Assembly: GCF_050947335.1 (NCBI RefSeq)
Contig: NC_134989.1
Coordinates: 2,783,501-2,847,500 of the forward strand
Direction of reading: 5' to 3'
DNA from: Megachile rotundata
Taxonomy: Eukaryota > Arthropoda > Insecta > Hymenoptera > Megachilidae
Length of the DNA: 64,000 nucleotides
The notes under the pieces are model-generated. The model saw only the letters and a list, made by a program, of their open reading frames with translations, was not told where the DNA came from and made no database searches. Positions within the stretch are counted from its first letter, which is position 1, and every line of letters starts with the position of its first letter. The translations under genes were made by a program, and so were the position numbers. Below are positions 1-11,520 of the stretch, piece after piece.

Positions 1-254
1 TCATTAAAAAACAGTATGAAAGTACGGAACGCAGTGCAATTTTGTTGCAATTATACTTTTGCAAATACCATTTGATTATTTTAACCTAATTTAACTCCCA
101 ACGAAAGAGTGACTAATTCATTTTCAACAATTAACGATTTACATTTTCACGAATTCAAAGTGACAATTAATCAATTTTTCGACAACAAGCTCGTTTTTCA
201 ATTGATATTTAATTTCATTTGCTCGTGAAAGCAATAAATCTTTCATTTACTCAC

Positions 255-393
255 ATTCACGTTATAATTCCCGAATTCAGCTTGCAGAGCGAGACCAGTC
301 AGATTAATTAACTCGTGATACGGGCATACCAGCTGTTGCTCCAATATACATCGTCGTATTTGTAGATACAGTAGGTGTTTCGATATCCAACTT
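255..393 (-). CDS. Exon: FERM F2-lobe start, KIND-FERM gene (PTPN13/FRMPD2-like)
   Basis: This 139-nt exon follows a strong acceptor (pyrimidine tract then TTTAG, just above 393) and ends before the donor GTGAGT (254-249). Entering in phase 2, which is what the exon at 1722-1942 leaves, it reads open for 46 codons. It contains YLQIRRCILEQ and INLTGLALQAEFGNYN. In FERM proteins of the PTPN13 class the F2 lobe begins with a YLQLRKDILE-like helix and continues with an LALQAE-like helix, so this is the first part of F2. In the other frame the same stretch hits an early stop, so phase supports the join. F2 normally continues for about 70 more residues, and F3 follows; both must lie left of the window. 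Family assignment is from memory of the motif pattern. Confidence 0.85.
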
Positions 394-1721
394 CTAAACA
401 AATGAACAATCAACGATTAATCAGTATTCAAAAGTTGTCTACATATAAAAACGTAACTTCGTTTTACACTTCACTTTGTGTTCCTCTTCAAAATTAAAAA
501 ATAAGAGCTTTAACTTGATTTTGTAGATGGATGAATACATGCACACCTTCGTCCATAAGTACAAGGATATGTTAGAATTATTTTATGCAAAATGACTACT
601 GTTTGTGAATTGTTGCATTGTTAAAAACTTTATATACTTGTAGATCTCGATTTAAAAATTAAACACTAATATTTTGCGCATTCGTATGGCTAAAATTTTT
701 CAAGTTATGAGTATTGAAAACTTCAAACTAACTTTTATTTAAAAACCTCGTATTTTATATGCTAAATTTTAGAGTTTTTTTTTTAATACTGATGAATCTC
801 CAATATAGACAAAATTATAAAACTTTATTGCAGCGAAGATGACTTGCTTTGATTATGCATTTATAAAGAAAAAACATAAAGCCATATAATAAAAATTTTG
901 ATATATTTGAGTATTTAAAATTAAGTAAACCTAATGTTGGGATTGGTAAGGCTCGTAATACTTACGTACGGAAGTGTATATTCATAAACGAGATAATAAT
1001 TTTAATTTTATCGAAGAGTCATATACTTTGGCACAGCATTTGTCAAACATTTTGTCGCGTGAACAAAAATATTTGTTTAAATGTGATCCAAATATCTTTA
1101 AATTTATAAATTTTTGTACACTGATGCAACTGTATTTTATGCAAATAAAATTATATACATTTAACAAAACTTATAATTTATAGAAAGTGATATTCAATAC
1201 ATTTCTTCAATTTTATGTGTTATTATTATTTGTTGGAAAAGTTTTTGTCAGACATAAATTTACTTATATTTATAACAAATTTTCTTTCACAATCTAACCG
1301 TAAATACGAATATTTAAAATAAAGAAACTGATTACATTTATTCTAAATTTGTCAACAAAAAAGTACTGTTACTCAACACCGAGTAATCTCACAGTAGTTT
1401 CCACTTTATCAGAAAGAGATAAAATATTTCTGATAAAGTATTCCTCTACACTTTTTTTTCAAGTCCAAATTTATCTTCCTGCAGCTATCAGTAGTTTCTT
1501 GCAAATGTATAATATTTCGAAAACGATAACTATAATAAATTCAAGTAATGATTCATTTTTTGTTAGAAAAATTCCTGCGACTAAATAACTAATTATTTTT
1601 ATTGTAGGATATACGAATAGTTTATTGTAGAAAACGATATGCGTTGTTTTAGTGCTAATTACTTTTATATGCATTTTATGTATAAAAAATAATTATTATT
1701 AAAATAAAAGATAAAAAATAC
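394..1721 (-). other. Intron between FERM F1 and F2 exons
   Basis: This is 1.3 kb of AT-rich intron. Short ORFs occur on both strands but have low-complexity composition and no recognisable motifs. I see no repeat with defined ends and no RNA gene here. Confidence 0.6.
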
Positions 1722-1942
1722 CTTATACCACGAAGAGAGGGTAGAAAGAATCTGAGCCTCAGATACAGCATAAAACTAGTTGGAAGACCCAGCAGACCTT
1801 TGCTTTTGCCACTGCTTAGCCATCCTGGTGGCGCAACTTTATTCAATTTAGTGTCAGGAGGTAAAATCGCGAAATCGCCGGCTAACAATACGGCCAGACC
1901 AAGGGTGAAGTTTTCATCCAGGCTTTCAGCTTGTACGATGGC
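1722..1942 (-). CDS. Exon: FERM F1-lobe, second half, KIND-FERM gene
   Basis: A 221-nt exon bounded by the acceptor ATTTTAG (above 1942) and a donor AAG|GTATTT (1721-1716). It enters in phase 0 and leaves in phase 2, matching both neighbours. The 73 full codons include ENFTLGLAVLLAGDF, LPPDTKLNKVAPPGW and YLRLRFFLPSLRGI. The pattern of an acidic/LPPD stretch, KLxKVAPxGW and then a basic beta strand (LRLRFF) is the end of the ubiquitin-like F1 lobe. KVAPxGW in particular resembles PTPN13. FERM domains bind phosphoinositides and membrane-protein tails at the cell cortex; that role is inferred from the family. Earlier ATG-initiated readings of this stretch run past the donor and are not needed. 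Confidence 0.87.
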
Positions 1943-2714
1943 CTAAAATCATTTATAAACGACTAACTACGTAAATGATGTAATTACTCAAGATCAGAGA
2001 TATACTCCGATCAGATATACCTATAAATCACATACACATAGGAAATACAGAATGCGCATTAGACTGGGTCTGGGACGTAATTGAGAAACAGCTTTTCAAT
2101 TCGTTGACTGCTACATTGAAGCAATTAAAAATTTGAATAGGTGCTATTTTTGCTTTTAACAAATTTTATAAAATATTTGCACAACATTTGTTATATTTAT
2201 TATTCATATAAATGAATAATGTAGGTGATTGATAGGTGTGTAGGTGATTGGTATGGAAATTTAAACGTCACCTATACGTGAACGACGCGGCAGTCAAAGT
2301 GTTAAGCAAAGATGATACATCCCCCGAAAACTATCTGCATCGTTTTCAACGAAAATGCTTCATTCAACGAGATGTGCGGTCCATATTTTTGTATCTCTGA
2401 TAAATTATACCCGTTAAATGAATGCATTCACTCATTATCATTAATATATCTAACGTTTCAGTGAACGGTAGATTATAAGAGTTTTATATTTCATTTTTCA
2501 ACTTATCATAATTCATGTTTCTTCAAATGAAACATCGTCAACTTTATATTCATATTTATATACATTTTACTAATTAGCTCTTTGATCAACACGATATCCA
2601 TTTTAACTGTGAATTACGATTACTCTTTGTAATATTCATCGGCATAATAATTTTTGTTTGAATAGATAGCCTTAGTTTGCCACGCGTTATAATTATGCGT
2701 TATATGGCTACATA

Positions 2715-3581
2715 CGAGGTCTGTCCCAAAAGTATCTGGCCTTCTTTAATTTCTTCGCACCTGACAATTTTAGTGTCATTTGTCGGGTATGAGTATCAAC
2801 TGGAAAACTTTACGAACTCCCACGATATCGCAGTTTTCATCGGGACGCCTTAGTTTATGTGCAACGTGCATTTATTTACGAAGCGTTTTATACGTTCGTC
2901 GCATTCTGCTTTTGTGAAAAAGGACAGAAAGATCGAAGCAACGAATTTGCATCAAATTTTGCTTAAAACTCGAAAAGAGTTGTGCGGAGACCATCGAAAT
3001 GATGAAGAAGGCATTTGGGGACGAGTGTATGAGCAACACACAAATCAAAGAGTGGTATAAGCGGTTCAAAGATGGCCGTACATCGGTTGATAGTAATTTG
3101 CGACCACCGAAGATCGTCGATTGACTGTGCGAGAACTAGAATGTGATCTTGGAATACCGAAAACTAGTTTTGGCCTCAGTTTTGGTCAAGCGGTGATTGG
3201 CTTCTTCATCACGATAACGCGCCAGCGCATGCATCGAATTTTGTGCAGCAATATTTGACGAAGCACAAAGTGATACAGCTCCGTCAGCCTCCGTATAGTT
3301 CTGATGTAGCTCCCTGCGATTTTTGATTATTTCCAAGATTGAAAATGTCACTCAAAGGACACCGATTCGATAAAGAAACGGTCGAAACTAATACGACGAA
3401 CGCTCTAAAGGCTATTTCGAAAAATGACTTCCAGGACTGTTTCCATAAGTGGAAAGGTCGTTGGCAGCGTATTATACAATCAAATGGGGACTACTTCGGA
3501 GGCTCTTACCAGCCCGATGACGCAGGATAACACCAGCAGGGAAATATGAAGGAAGGTCGGATACTTTTGGGACAGACCTCG
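2715..3581 (+). mobile_element. Internally deleted mariner element
   Basis: Inverted ends CGAGGTCTGTCCCAAAAGT and its complement sit at 2715 and 3581, each flanked by a TA (2713-2714 and 3582-3583), the target duplication of Tc1/mariner. The element is 867 bp, shorter than the usual ~1.3 kb. The plus strand carries transposase pieces in more than one frame. Around 2960-3120 there is an HTH region (EMMKKAFGDE, IKEWYKRFKDG). After a junction near 3165 come HHDNAPAHA and a PPYSSDVAP-like catalytic segment, then a C-terminal part with KNDFQDCFHKWKGRWQR (3360-3528). The segment that should carry the first catalytic Asp is missing, and stops and frame changes interrupt the rest. It is a dead, non-autonomous copy. 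Confidence 0.88.
2940..3528 (+). pseudogene. Broken mariner transposase
   Basis: Remnant of the transposase in the element 2715-3581. The HTH part and the catalytic part are joined across an internal deletion, and the reading frame shifts at least twice. The second catalytic Asp lies in HHDNAPAHA. The first Asp motif is absent. A stop follows CDF near 3322, before the C-terminal segment resumes at about 3339. It cannot encode an active enzyme. Confidence 0.75.
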
Positions 3582-5372
3582 TACTATATTACCATGCATT
3601 GTATGATTACACGTTATATCACCACTTGCGCCAATGGTAATATTAGTAATAAATATCTTCAATTATACCATACATTTTGGAATTTTTATATTACAATTTG
3701 AACTATCGATCATAGAACATTTAATTAATAAATCAAATAAAAGTATGACAATAATAAATTGACTTTACAGGTTCAGATTTAAATTTATTATTAATCCACG
3801 ATAAGAATATTTTACGTGTTTGCACATTTCTTGTAGTTAGTTGGAAAAATCCAATATATACCTATATATAATAAATACTTTTTAAAGGTACTCCTTACAT
3901 CGCAGCCAATAAGAAACTTTGTATTGGACTTCGTGAAATGTGTCAACTCAATTTCAAAGTTTCTATCGTTCTTGGATCTCCTAGATCAATAAACTCAAAT
4001 TCGTAATAGTTTTTCGCGTATGTTCCTTTTTTAACTAGTACAAAATTTATAAAAAAGACATTAAAATTTTGTTTAAAGTGTAATAATTAAAACTAGATTA
4101 TGATGAAAAGTAAATAGATATTTGTACAATAATTAAGTTTTTCGAAATGATTGGGCACCTATTTCAAGATGGTACATGTTAATCGGTGATATCGCATAAC
4201 TCATGGTTTGTGGATTTGTCGTATACAACGATTAACCTTGGCAGAATGCCAGAATTTCTCATGAGTTCACACCGGAATTTGTGGTTTTCTCTACGACCAC
4301 CTATATCATGGTCTTCATATTGTAACATTTGACATGTATTGTATAATTCAAAAACCAAGTTTGATGCAAATTCTATTTATATGAAATTTTAAAAAATTTT
4401 TTAATGTTTGGTACTATATTAACTATATTAAATTATACATAAAAAATTCTGCAAATATGTAAAACAGGAACAAACTATGTGCAACTTGTAATTTTGAACA
4501 AAAGTATTAATAAAAATGCTATAATTCTAACATTTTTAGTTTTATGATGTATTCCAAAAAAACTGAATTGATATTTCATATGAAGCGACCGATAATTCAC
4601 GCATTAGTTGGAAATTGTTACGAACTTATTAGTTAAATATTTTTATAATAAACTACAAAGCATTAAGATTGTCTGGTATTATTTATGAAAACTTTTGAAA
4701 AATAAAAACTTTATAATGATTTTATACTAGTTAAAATTCTTCGTTAAAATGTATAATTTTAATTAATTCTATTTATATACATATATTATAAAGATTTCTG
4801 CTAAATTGTTAAGAATAATCAATTAATATAGTCATAAGTAACTGTTACATAATTGATAATATAATTGTTATTAATAAATGAGGAGAAAGGAATAACACAA
4901 TTAAGAATCAAATTGTTATTTCAAGTTTAGAAAAAAAACATTGCTACTGTAAATTCTGCTCTTCGACTGTTTTCATATATAATAACTTAAACTCAAAAGC
5001 ACAAAATCTTATCACCGTAAAAATATTTTTGTCAACTGGATTGTATAGAAGTTTACATGTTTTTGTAAATGATACGTACCGTTCAAACATAATTGCCTAG
5101 CAAATTGAATCTCGTATCATCGACGGACACTCTTCACAAAAAAACTCTCGTCAGTTCATACTTTTGATTGAATTTCAGCACTTTTCACAGCTTTCCACGA
5201 TCGAAAACCAATCTACGCTTCGATTCAATTTACAAACTTTATTAAATTGCCAAATAAATATTTATTAAATTGCCAAATAAATATTTTGAAATACGAATCT
5301 AGTAATTGAACACCTTTGCTAATTTTGAGTGATAAAATGCATTGAGAATTTATACGAAATACAACTAGTTAC

Positions 5373-5474
5373 CTGGAACAAATCACCAGCTGTTACTTTT
5401 TGAGGATCGCACGTGACCTCTACTCGTTGACCAGTCAGCATTATCACAACAATTCGTCCACAACTGCCAGTTTG
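5373..5474 (-). CDS. Exon: FERM F1-lobe, first half, KIND-FERM gene
   Basis: A 102-nt exon, phase 0 at both ends. The acceptor is TTTAAG|CAA (upper edge 5474) and the donor CCAG|GTAACT (5372-5367). The 34 codons include GRIVVIMLTGQRVEVTCD and KVTAGDLFQ. This is the first beta hairpin and helix of a FERM F1 lobe: a hydrophobic strand, a GQR turn, an EVTCD strand, then a helix-capping AGDLF. The pattern closely resembles the corresponding region of PTPN13. A second possible acceptor nine nt further in (GGCAG|TTG) would give another phase; it is rejected because the upstream exon 21073-21253 leaves phase 0. A foldback element starts only 76 bp upstream of the acceptor. Confidence 0.87.
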
Positions 5475-5550
5475 CTTAAACAAAGATAAAATATATAATT
5501 ATTAATAATTGTTTAATTAATAAAACAAATCTATTAAAATGATAAACATA

Positions 5551-6298
5551 CAGGGTGTTACCTGTAACGCTACTCACGATTTTTCTCCCACTTGCAGCCA
5601 CCTTACGAAAAAAAGTTTAGAATAAAATTTGCAGGGTATGAAGTGCATAGTAGATATTAGTAAAGCAAATTTTGAAAACAGTTTGTTCTCTTGGCAAAGT
5701 CAAGGTCACCTTGGGTTTTTTAAATAGGAACATACATATTTTTTTATTCATAGCTTTAGAGGACATCGAGACAAATTCAAAACATATATTACATTATATT
5801 TTTATTAACATATTACTCGATTTACAGAAGTGGAAATGTGAAGTAAAAGACTGGAATATTATGTGATGGAAGGCGGCATATGTTACATTTTGAACATGCA
5901 ATTAAATAAAGTGTATTTTTCTTATATTCTAGTCGCGTGTTTACATTCAGTAATCTCTTTGGAACCAAATAATGGTTACCCTACCAAAGTCAAAAGCTAA
6001 GTACTTTACATTTTTCCACTTCTGTAAATCGAATAATATGTTAATAAAAATATAATGTAATATATGTTTTGAATTCGTCTCGATGTCCTCTAAAGCTATG
6101 AATAAAAAAAAATGTATGTTCCTATTTAAAAAACCCAAGGTGACCTTGACTTTGCCAAGAGAACAAACTGTTTTCAAAATTTGCTTTACTAATATCTATT
6201 GTGCACTTCATACCCTGCAAATTTTATTCTAAACTTTTTTTTGTACGGTGGCTGCAAGTGGGAGAAAAATCGTGAGTAGCGTTACAGGTAACACCCTG
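5551..6298. mobile_element. 748-bp foldback (palindromic) MITE
   Basis: The element begins CAGGGTGTTACCTGTAACG at 5551 and ends with the complement at 6298, with TA on both sides (5549-5550, 6299-6300). The arms are about 290 bp each and nearly identical, so the same 55-residue reading appears on the plus strand from 5672 and on the minus strand from 6177. The centre is at about 5924. About 170 bp of unpaired spacer (roughly 5840-6009) separates the arms. No transposase is encoded. The TA flanks and CAGGGTG ends suggest a Tc1/mariner-related non-autonomous family. It lies between the FERM exon acceptor (5474) and the first tRNA-Glu gene (6356). Confidence 0.9.
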
Positions 6299-6355
6299 TA
6301 TACATATAGCATACTAGACCCGAGGTTAAGAAACTGAAAAAATGTAAATCCTAAA

Positions 6356-6427
6356 TCCGGTATGGTCTAGTGGCTAGGATACCTGGCTTTCACCCAGGAG
6401 GCTCGGGTTCGATTCCCGGTACCGGAA
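6356..6427 (+). tRNA. tRNA-Glu (anticodon TTC)
   Basis: A complete 72-nt cloverleaf including the discriminator A. The acceptor stem TCCGGTA pairs with TACCGGA. The D-arm region TGGTCTAGTGGCTAGGA is the A box. The anticodon stem CCTGG/CCAGG encloses loop CTTTCAC, giving anticodon TTC. The T arm is CGGG-TTCGATT-CCCG and carries the B box GGTTCGATTCC. The gene carries no intron. A T run follows 5 nt downstream as a Pol III terminator. It is antisense to the host KIND-FERM gene, inside its intron. Confidence 0.97.
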
Positions 6428-6431
6428 AATA

Positions 6432-6438
6432 TTTTTTT
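6432..6438 (+). terminator. Pol III T-run after tRNA-Glu 1
   Basis: Seven consecutive T five nt after the tRNA 3' end, a standard Pol III stop. Confidence 0.85.
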
Positions 6439-6599
6439 CTTATTTTAATTATTTATACATTCATGTCCGTATTCGTCAACAGCAGTAACAAATAAATTGT
6501 ATTCTACACCTATGTACTATTTTTTTTTTATTCTCATTAATATCATTAAATAACGCATATTTCATAAATCACATGAAAATAAGAACGCAGTAAAGAACA

Positions 6600-6879
6600 T
6601 AAATACTACAAAGCTATAAACATTTTATACACCACTATCCTCTTCATATTTTACACATAAAAAACGTAAATATGTACTAACATATTAAATACAAACTTGA
6701 TCCTAACATTACTAGTATATGTATATTTACAGCGAAATGGAACCATTAACATCATTACATTATTAAAAATAAATGTAAAAGGATATTTAAACATACTTTA
6801 TAAACAAATTAAATAAATTATAATTGTTTTTACGAAGGTACACTATATAACTGTTCAGAAAGCATGCCATTTCAACTTC
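6600..6879 (+). repeat. 5' flank duplicated with tRNA-Glu 2/3
   Basis: This upstream flank of tRNA-Glu 2 aligns by eye with 12840-13091, the upstream flank of tRNA-Glu 3. Shared blocks include ACATAAATACTA, TATTAAAT, TATAAACAAATT, AACTGTTCA and TTTCAA just before each tRNA. The alignment has many substitutions and some indels, so the duplication is old compared with the identical tRNA bodies. Confidence 0.7.
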
Positions 6880-6951
6880 TCCGGTATGGTCTAGTGGCTA
6901 GGATACCTGGCTTTCACCCAGGAGGCTCGGGTTCGATTCCCGGTACCGGAA
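6880..6951 (+). tRNA. tRNA-Glu (anticodon TTC)
   Basis: Identical in sequence to the tRNA at 6356-6427: acceptor TCCGGTA/TACCGGA, loop CTTTCAC (anticodon TTC), B box GGTTCGATTCC, discriminator A. It lies 452 bp downstream of the first copy in the same orientation. Its 5' flank is homologous to that of the third copy at 13092, so these two arose by duplication of a tRNA with its upstream region. A T run follows. Confidence 0.97.
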
Positions 6952-6953
6952 AC

Positions 6954-6958
6954 TTTTT
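6954..6958 (+). terminator. Pol III T-run after tRNA-Glu 2
   Basis: Five T start 3 nt after the tRNA, backed by further long T runs to about 6975. Confidence 0.8.
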
Positions 6959-7207
6959 ATTTTTCTTTTTTTTTCTTCATGATAATCAATTTTTACTTTA
7001 CAAGATTGAGTTATTCAAAAAGTAATTAAATTGTAATTATATGTTTGCAATTAAACTATATAAGGTACTTTAACGAAATTTCTAACACAAAATAACGATT
7101 GCGAAAAAGGAATTAAATACAAAGAATGCCGCTGGATTTTCGTTCACAATAAAAAAGAGTCAAAATTTATCATTTGTGTTTTGAGTCAAATTATAGTATA
7201 TACTCAT

Positions 7208-7689
7208 TGTAGCGGCACATGGTTCGCAGCGTTGGTAAAAATTAGCATTGACCGTTTACAAATGTTTAGGTATAGGCAGTTAAGCCTACCCTAAAGTCTG
7301 TAAGTCGGCGAAATTATTTTATACTTTTTAGACGTGCGTAGCTGAATAGGCTACCCTACCATAAACGCTGCCAGTCATGTCCCGTTACGGTTCATTAAGC
7401 CACATGGTCAGCGCGGGCCGGAAGGAAATTTTCGGCTAACGAAACTGTAATTTATAACACTTTTTCTCCCGCCGAAAATGGGAAGACTCGAGTAGGCAAA
7501 AGACTCCACCCTCTAGTCTTTAAGGAGTAACGCCTTTTCCCAAAAGCATAATATATAACGCGGAAAGACGCCAAGAAGAAGATAACCAGTCGAGCCTCCG
7601 ATATTGTAACATTTCATATTTCTCATATTATTAAACTCTATCCTAGCAAACACTCTGTTGTGAGTGTTTACTTTACCTACATCGCGACA
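7208..7689. mobile_element. Solo LTR with 5-bp target duplication
   Basis: A 482-bp segment begins TGTAGCGGCACATGG and ends CTACATCGCGACA, so it has the TG...CA form of a long terminal repeat. It is flanked by a direct CTCAT on both sides (7203-7207 and 7690-7694). It is more GC-rich than its surroundings and has a TATA-like ATATATAA near 7551. No internal retroelement sequence or second LTR is present, which fits recombination between two LTRs. The superfamily cannot be set from the LTR alone; the 5-bp duplication is usual for BEL/Pao, Copia and some Gypsy elements. Confidence 0.82.
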
Positions 7690-7843
7690 CTCATAAAACA
7701 GAATTACACTGCTTAACAAATTTTAGATAAATATTACAGTTATTTCGGTTGCATAAAAACTCAAAGTAGTTATACAAATTTCTTAATTATTAGTTGTAAT
7801 AGCAATTCTGTTTGTAAGCCAAATTTACTAATAGCGCTTTAAA

Positions 7844-7870
7844 TCCATTATGTCTTAGTGGTTAAGATAC
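7844..7870 (+). pseudogene. tRNA-Glu 5' fragment
   Basis: TCCATTATGTCTTAGTGG followed by TTAAGATAC matches the first 27 nt of the tRNA-Glu genes, with a degraded acceptor and D arm. The anticodon arm onwards is missing. It sits between intact copies 2 and 3, so it looks like a decayed member of the same cluster. Confidence 0.65.
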
Positions 7871-8204
7871 ATATTTATTGACACATTCAAAGATTATAAC
7901 ATAATTTTAGCACTAAAACATTCTTATGTTTTATGAATGATCTCTCATTCATTACTATACCTACGCAACCAAACTAAAGAAAAAAAGTAAATTAATATTA
8001 GTTAAAAAATTAAAATGATACGAGGATGCAATTCTAGGCTCGCTTATTAGCTTCACAATCACCAATTTGTAGTTTATAAAAATCAGCAGATTCCAAATAC
8101 GAAAATCCAAAGCATAAATTGTTTAATTCTCAATCTACACGATGCATTTAATAACTTTAGTAATTAAATTGCAACCTTAACCTTAACTATAGCTAGAGAT
8201 CGAT

Positions 8205-8712
8205 ATAATTGCAGAGAGTGGTAGATGAGTGATGCCGAATAAGTTGCTTTTTTACTAAAATGTTCGTTAAGGCTCAGTTTCTGAATTATTAATAAAAAAG
8301 CACTGGCTAAAAGCGTGCATGGCGCGTGGGATTAGCCATGGCAGTGTCGGCTATGCGTCGATGTCGACAGTGAACAAATGGAATGTAAAATTTCCATTCG
8401 ATTTTTACGTCATTTTAGACTAATGATTGATTTCTACTCGTTAATATTGACAAATTTTATAATTACATATTGGTTGACTACGTCATCAATACGGCGTAAA
8501 TTTATGAGTTCGTGGCCATGATCAACATCGGCATATAGCCAACACTCTTGTAGTTGAACCTGCACGTTATGCGCGTTCTTATTGATCGGTGTTTTTCATT
8601 AATAATTCAGAAACTGAGCCTTAATGACACGTTAGTAAAGAAAAATCTTGTTTAATATCGCAGCAGGTATCATTCCTCCAATTATGCCCACCTATAGAAG
8701 AACATTCCGTGC
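8205..8712. mobile_element. Decayed foldback element, CAGGGTG-related
   Basis: Inverted arms share GGCTCAGTTTCTGAATTA (8272-8289 region and its complement around 8604-8622), plus weaker similarity outwards. The outer right side (ATTATGCCCACC near 8680) matches the end of the fragment at 33040-33300, which finishes in CACCCTG. It is therefore an old relative of the 44777-46702 family. The centre is unrelated spacer. The outer bounds are approximate. Confidence 0.6.
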
Positions 8713-9519
8713 AGAGCTAGACATTTGTATAATCTTAACTTCACAAGAAACTCTAGACACTCTCGAATGCACTTTTTGCAGTCAAAATAGTCACTCAGCA
8801 TTATACAGAAGTTGTCACATAAATTGTCACATACAAATCGTCAAAGGGGAATAAAGAAGCAAGTAGAAACAACAAATATAAAAATAGAGAAAAATTAAAA
8901 ACTAATAAATTCAGCAATTTTTTATAGGTAAGTAGCTGCTAGTTCGCACTGAAGTCGAATAAATAGCATGTTAGATTTATTTAACACAAACTAAGTGTTT
9001 TCTTCTTCAAAAATTATCAGGACATAAAACTTTCTCTAACGTTGAAGGTTCGAGTTAAGAGAATGCAGCTGTGTTCTTTAGCTGTTTATTTTAACTGTAG
9101 GGCACATAGGGTCTACTATTGACTTGTAACGAATTTTTCCTCAACGGTCTTATTCATTCTGAACGTAATCCTTGAAGAGAAAAAACATGCTTTTCCGTGT
9201 TTCCACATTAAGTATTAAAGTTTTTTTTACAAACTATGTATTTCTGTTTTTATTTTATTCCGCCACCTATTTCCTATATTGCACAACTACCCCTCCTTCC
9301 AAAAAAACAGTTATCCACACTAAGCGTACCCTTACTGGTATTAACTAACCTTACCAAATAACATAAGTCATATATTAATACTCATATATTAACTGACTCT
9401 ATAACATACTAACAGAAATTGAAAGCCTGTTGCAAGCTTTGCAATAAACCATATGATATGACTTAGCCGACACCTACCTACAATTTCAAAAAAATTCTCT
9501 ACCGAACAATATCAATGAT

Positions 9520-11520
9520 AGACAAAAACACATATCACCCATAAACACGCAAATGAAAAAAACCAATAACTCATTAGTGTCCCACCAGAAAAGATCAAGT
9601 GTGCTACAACTCATAAACAAATACAACGTAGACATTAACCTCTTAAGGGAAATTAAACCCAATATGAAACAAAATCACTTACTTGTATTACACAATTCAT
9701 AAAATAGATGAAATAAACGCCATACAAGCAGGAGATCCAGCCATTCTGATCAAAACCACAGCACAACATAAAAACAAACGCAATAAAAATGGACTTTCCC
9801 AATCAAGAAAAACCTATTTATATTAATATCCGCCTACGTTCTCGGTAATAATAAAATGGAATTTTTCCAGGAATTGAAAAATCTGTTCACTAACCTCAGT
9901 CGAACGAATTTAGACAATTACTGTTTAATAGCGGAAGATATAAATGTATATAGGCCTATAGAAGCAGAGGTACAAATCGTGAACAATGGTTCAACTGTAA
10001 ACAGTTTTTTACACAACTGAAATAATAATCGAATAATCATCCTTCCTACACGGGAATCTTTACATTAATTTATTATATTTACGATGTAAAGATTCAAATT
10101 TACAATCTCATTAATAAAAATCTAAGCACTATTCTCTTCGACAGCGACTACAATACTTTCAACTTTTCTATAACAATAGATAACATACCATGACTAAATC
10201 ATTTAACTGTACAACAGTAATGCAATTACGCAAAAACAGATTGACAGAAATGTAAAAAACAACAGTGTTAAGACATCAAGGGGACAACTTTATGATATGG
10301 CTAAATATTCGTAGAGTCATTTGAACCGTTAGTTTTTTCCTCTTTATGAGTTTCAGCAGGCCGGCCTGCAGCCAGTATGCGGCACATAAGGTCACTTAGA
10401 AATTTAGATATTGTTCAGTTTTTTGCTTCAGCCCGGGTATCATAAAGTCGTATTCCAGAGGGTTCCTTAGAAATTCAGAAAGTAGTGTCCCCAGGGATCT
10501 TGACCTGACGGAATTTCCCCGATGTTGCCAAACATGCGTTGACGACAATAACCGGCCTGTCACCCCCGCTCCAGGGATGTACCGCGCTTTGGGCGCACTG
10601 GAAGGGGATGACACGATATTGGTCACTTTAGTTTTAAGAAATAGCAAACTTAGAGTTAGGGCCCACCCTCTTTTTAAGAGAAAGAGGTGGGGTGCGAAAC
10701 CGACTTGACGTCGATGTGGATGTCGTCAGGAAAATTTAGATATTCAGCAACTTGCATTCCTAACAGTTTCAATTCAGCAACTCTTGTATTAATCCATCAG
10801 TGTTCAACTTAGAATATATTAGCTCAGTAAACCACATACTTAGTTTTTTATTCCCGAATCAGTCGGGTGGTCCTTCGGAGTTAGACGGCACAAAGTGTAA
10901 TATTCAAAACTCAGAGACTCAGACTCTGGGTTTAACAAACAGCGATGGAAATCAAAGATTTTAAATATTCTATATGGTGGGAATTGAATAATCTAAATTG
11001 AATAATCTAAGAATCTAAAAAAGCCTTGAAGTATTTAGAGCCAGTCTTAGAAAACTCAGTATTAATGAAAATTATATAAATTAAAAAATTAAAAACCTAC
11101 AGAAAAACAAAGACTATCTATTAAATCAAATTAACAAACTAAATAAAAGTAAAGACCGCTTATTTTCTTAAGGAATATGCTATTAAATCATCTTAAAGAT
11201 TTTAAAACAAAAATAAGCACCAAGTTTAAAAAGTTAATAAATAATCATTGAAAGAATAAAATTAACTGAATTACAAACAAAGAAGCCATTAATCCTTTGC
11301 GGTAAAAAAAAGTAACATATACGAAACCAAAAACATCTCTTCACAAAAAGAATCAATCTCAATCAACATAAACAATCTCCACTTCATTTAATCAGCAGAA
11401 ATAGATAATGCAACGCAAACTCAAAACACTAATAACAATTTAACAGTAACGGACTCAACTAAATTAATTAAACATATTAAACTCAAGCTAATCCATTGCA
11501 GCGAACGGTACTGTTAATAT
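9520..11520 (+). pseudogene. Degenerate non-LTR retrotransposon (LINE), interrupted
   Basis: Plus-strand readings in changing frames resemble the apurinic-type endonuclease of jockey/I-like LINEs. LINKYNVDINLLREIKP (about 9610-9660) matches the segment that carries the catalytic Glu, and NYCLIAEDINVYR (about 9918-9956) corresponds to the usual GDxN block, here altered. A Lys/Asn-rich stretch from 11060 to 11330 looks like the linker before reverse transcriptase. No reverse transcriptase motif is found, and stops are frequent. The GC-rich block at 10340-10930 interrupts it. Bounds are approximate; family assignment rests on these two motifs. Confidence 0.5.
10340..10930. repeat. GC-rich insert in LINE relic, LTR-like
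   Basis: This block is clearly more GC-rich than the flanks, with short palindromes (GCAGGCCGGCCTGC at 10358) and AGGGCCCACCCTCTTTTTAAG near 10660. It interrupts LINE debris. AGGG-GGGCCCA-type sequence also occurs in the blocks at 12121 and 60540, so it may belong to the same broad class of LTR. I could not find matching target duplications, so the ends are not established. Confidence 0.4.

Larger units (their letters stand above)
1943..5372 (-). other. Intron within FERM F1 coding region
   Basis: A 3.4 kb intron. It holds the deleted mariner at 2715-3581. The rest (1943-2712 and 3584-5372) is AT-rich with no gene I can support. A short tandem duplication of a 23-bp unit (ATTAAATTGCC...) lies near 5236-5283. 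Confidence 0.6.

Noticed and set aside
5373..5463. Alternative acceptor GGCAG|TTG for the FERM F1 exon
   Set aside because: It would fit phase 2 from exon 35352-35729 if the GPEFV exon did not exist. With that exon in place phase 0 is needed, and CAA at 5474 gives it.
10340..10930. Solo LTR with defined ends
   Set aside because: TGAGTTT near 10347 and AAACTCA near 10909 are inverted, but the flanking bases do not match, so no target duplication supports these ends.
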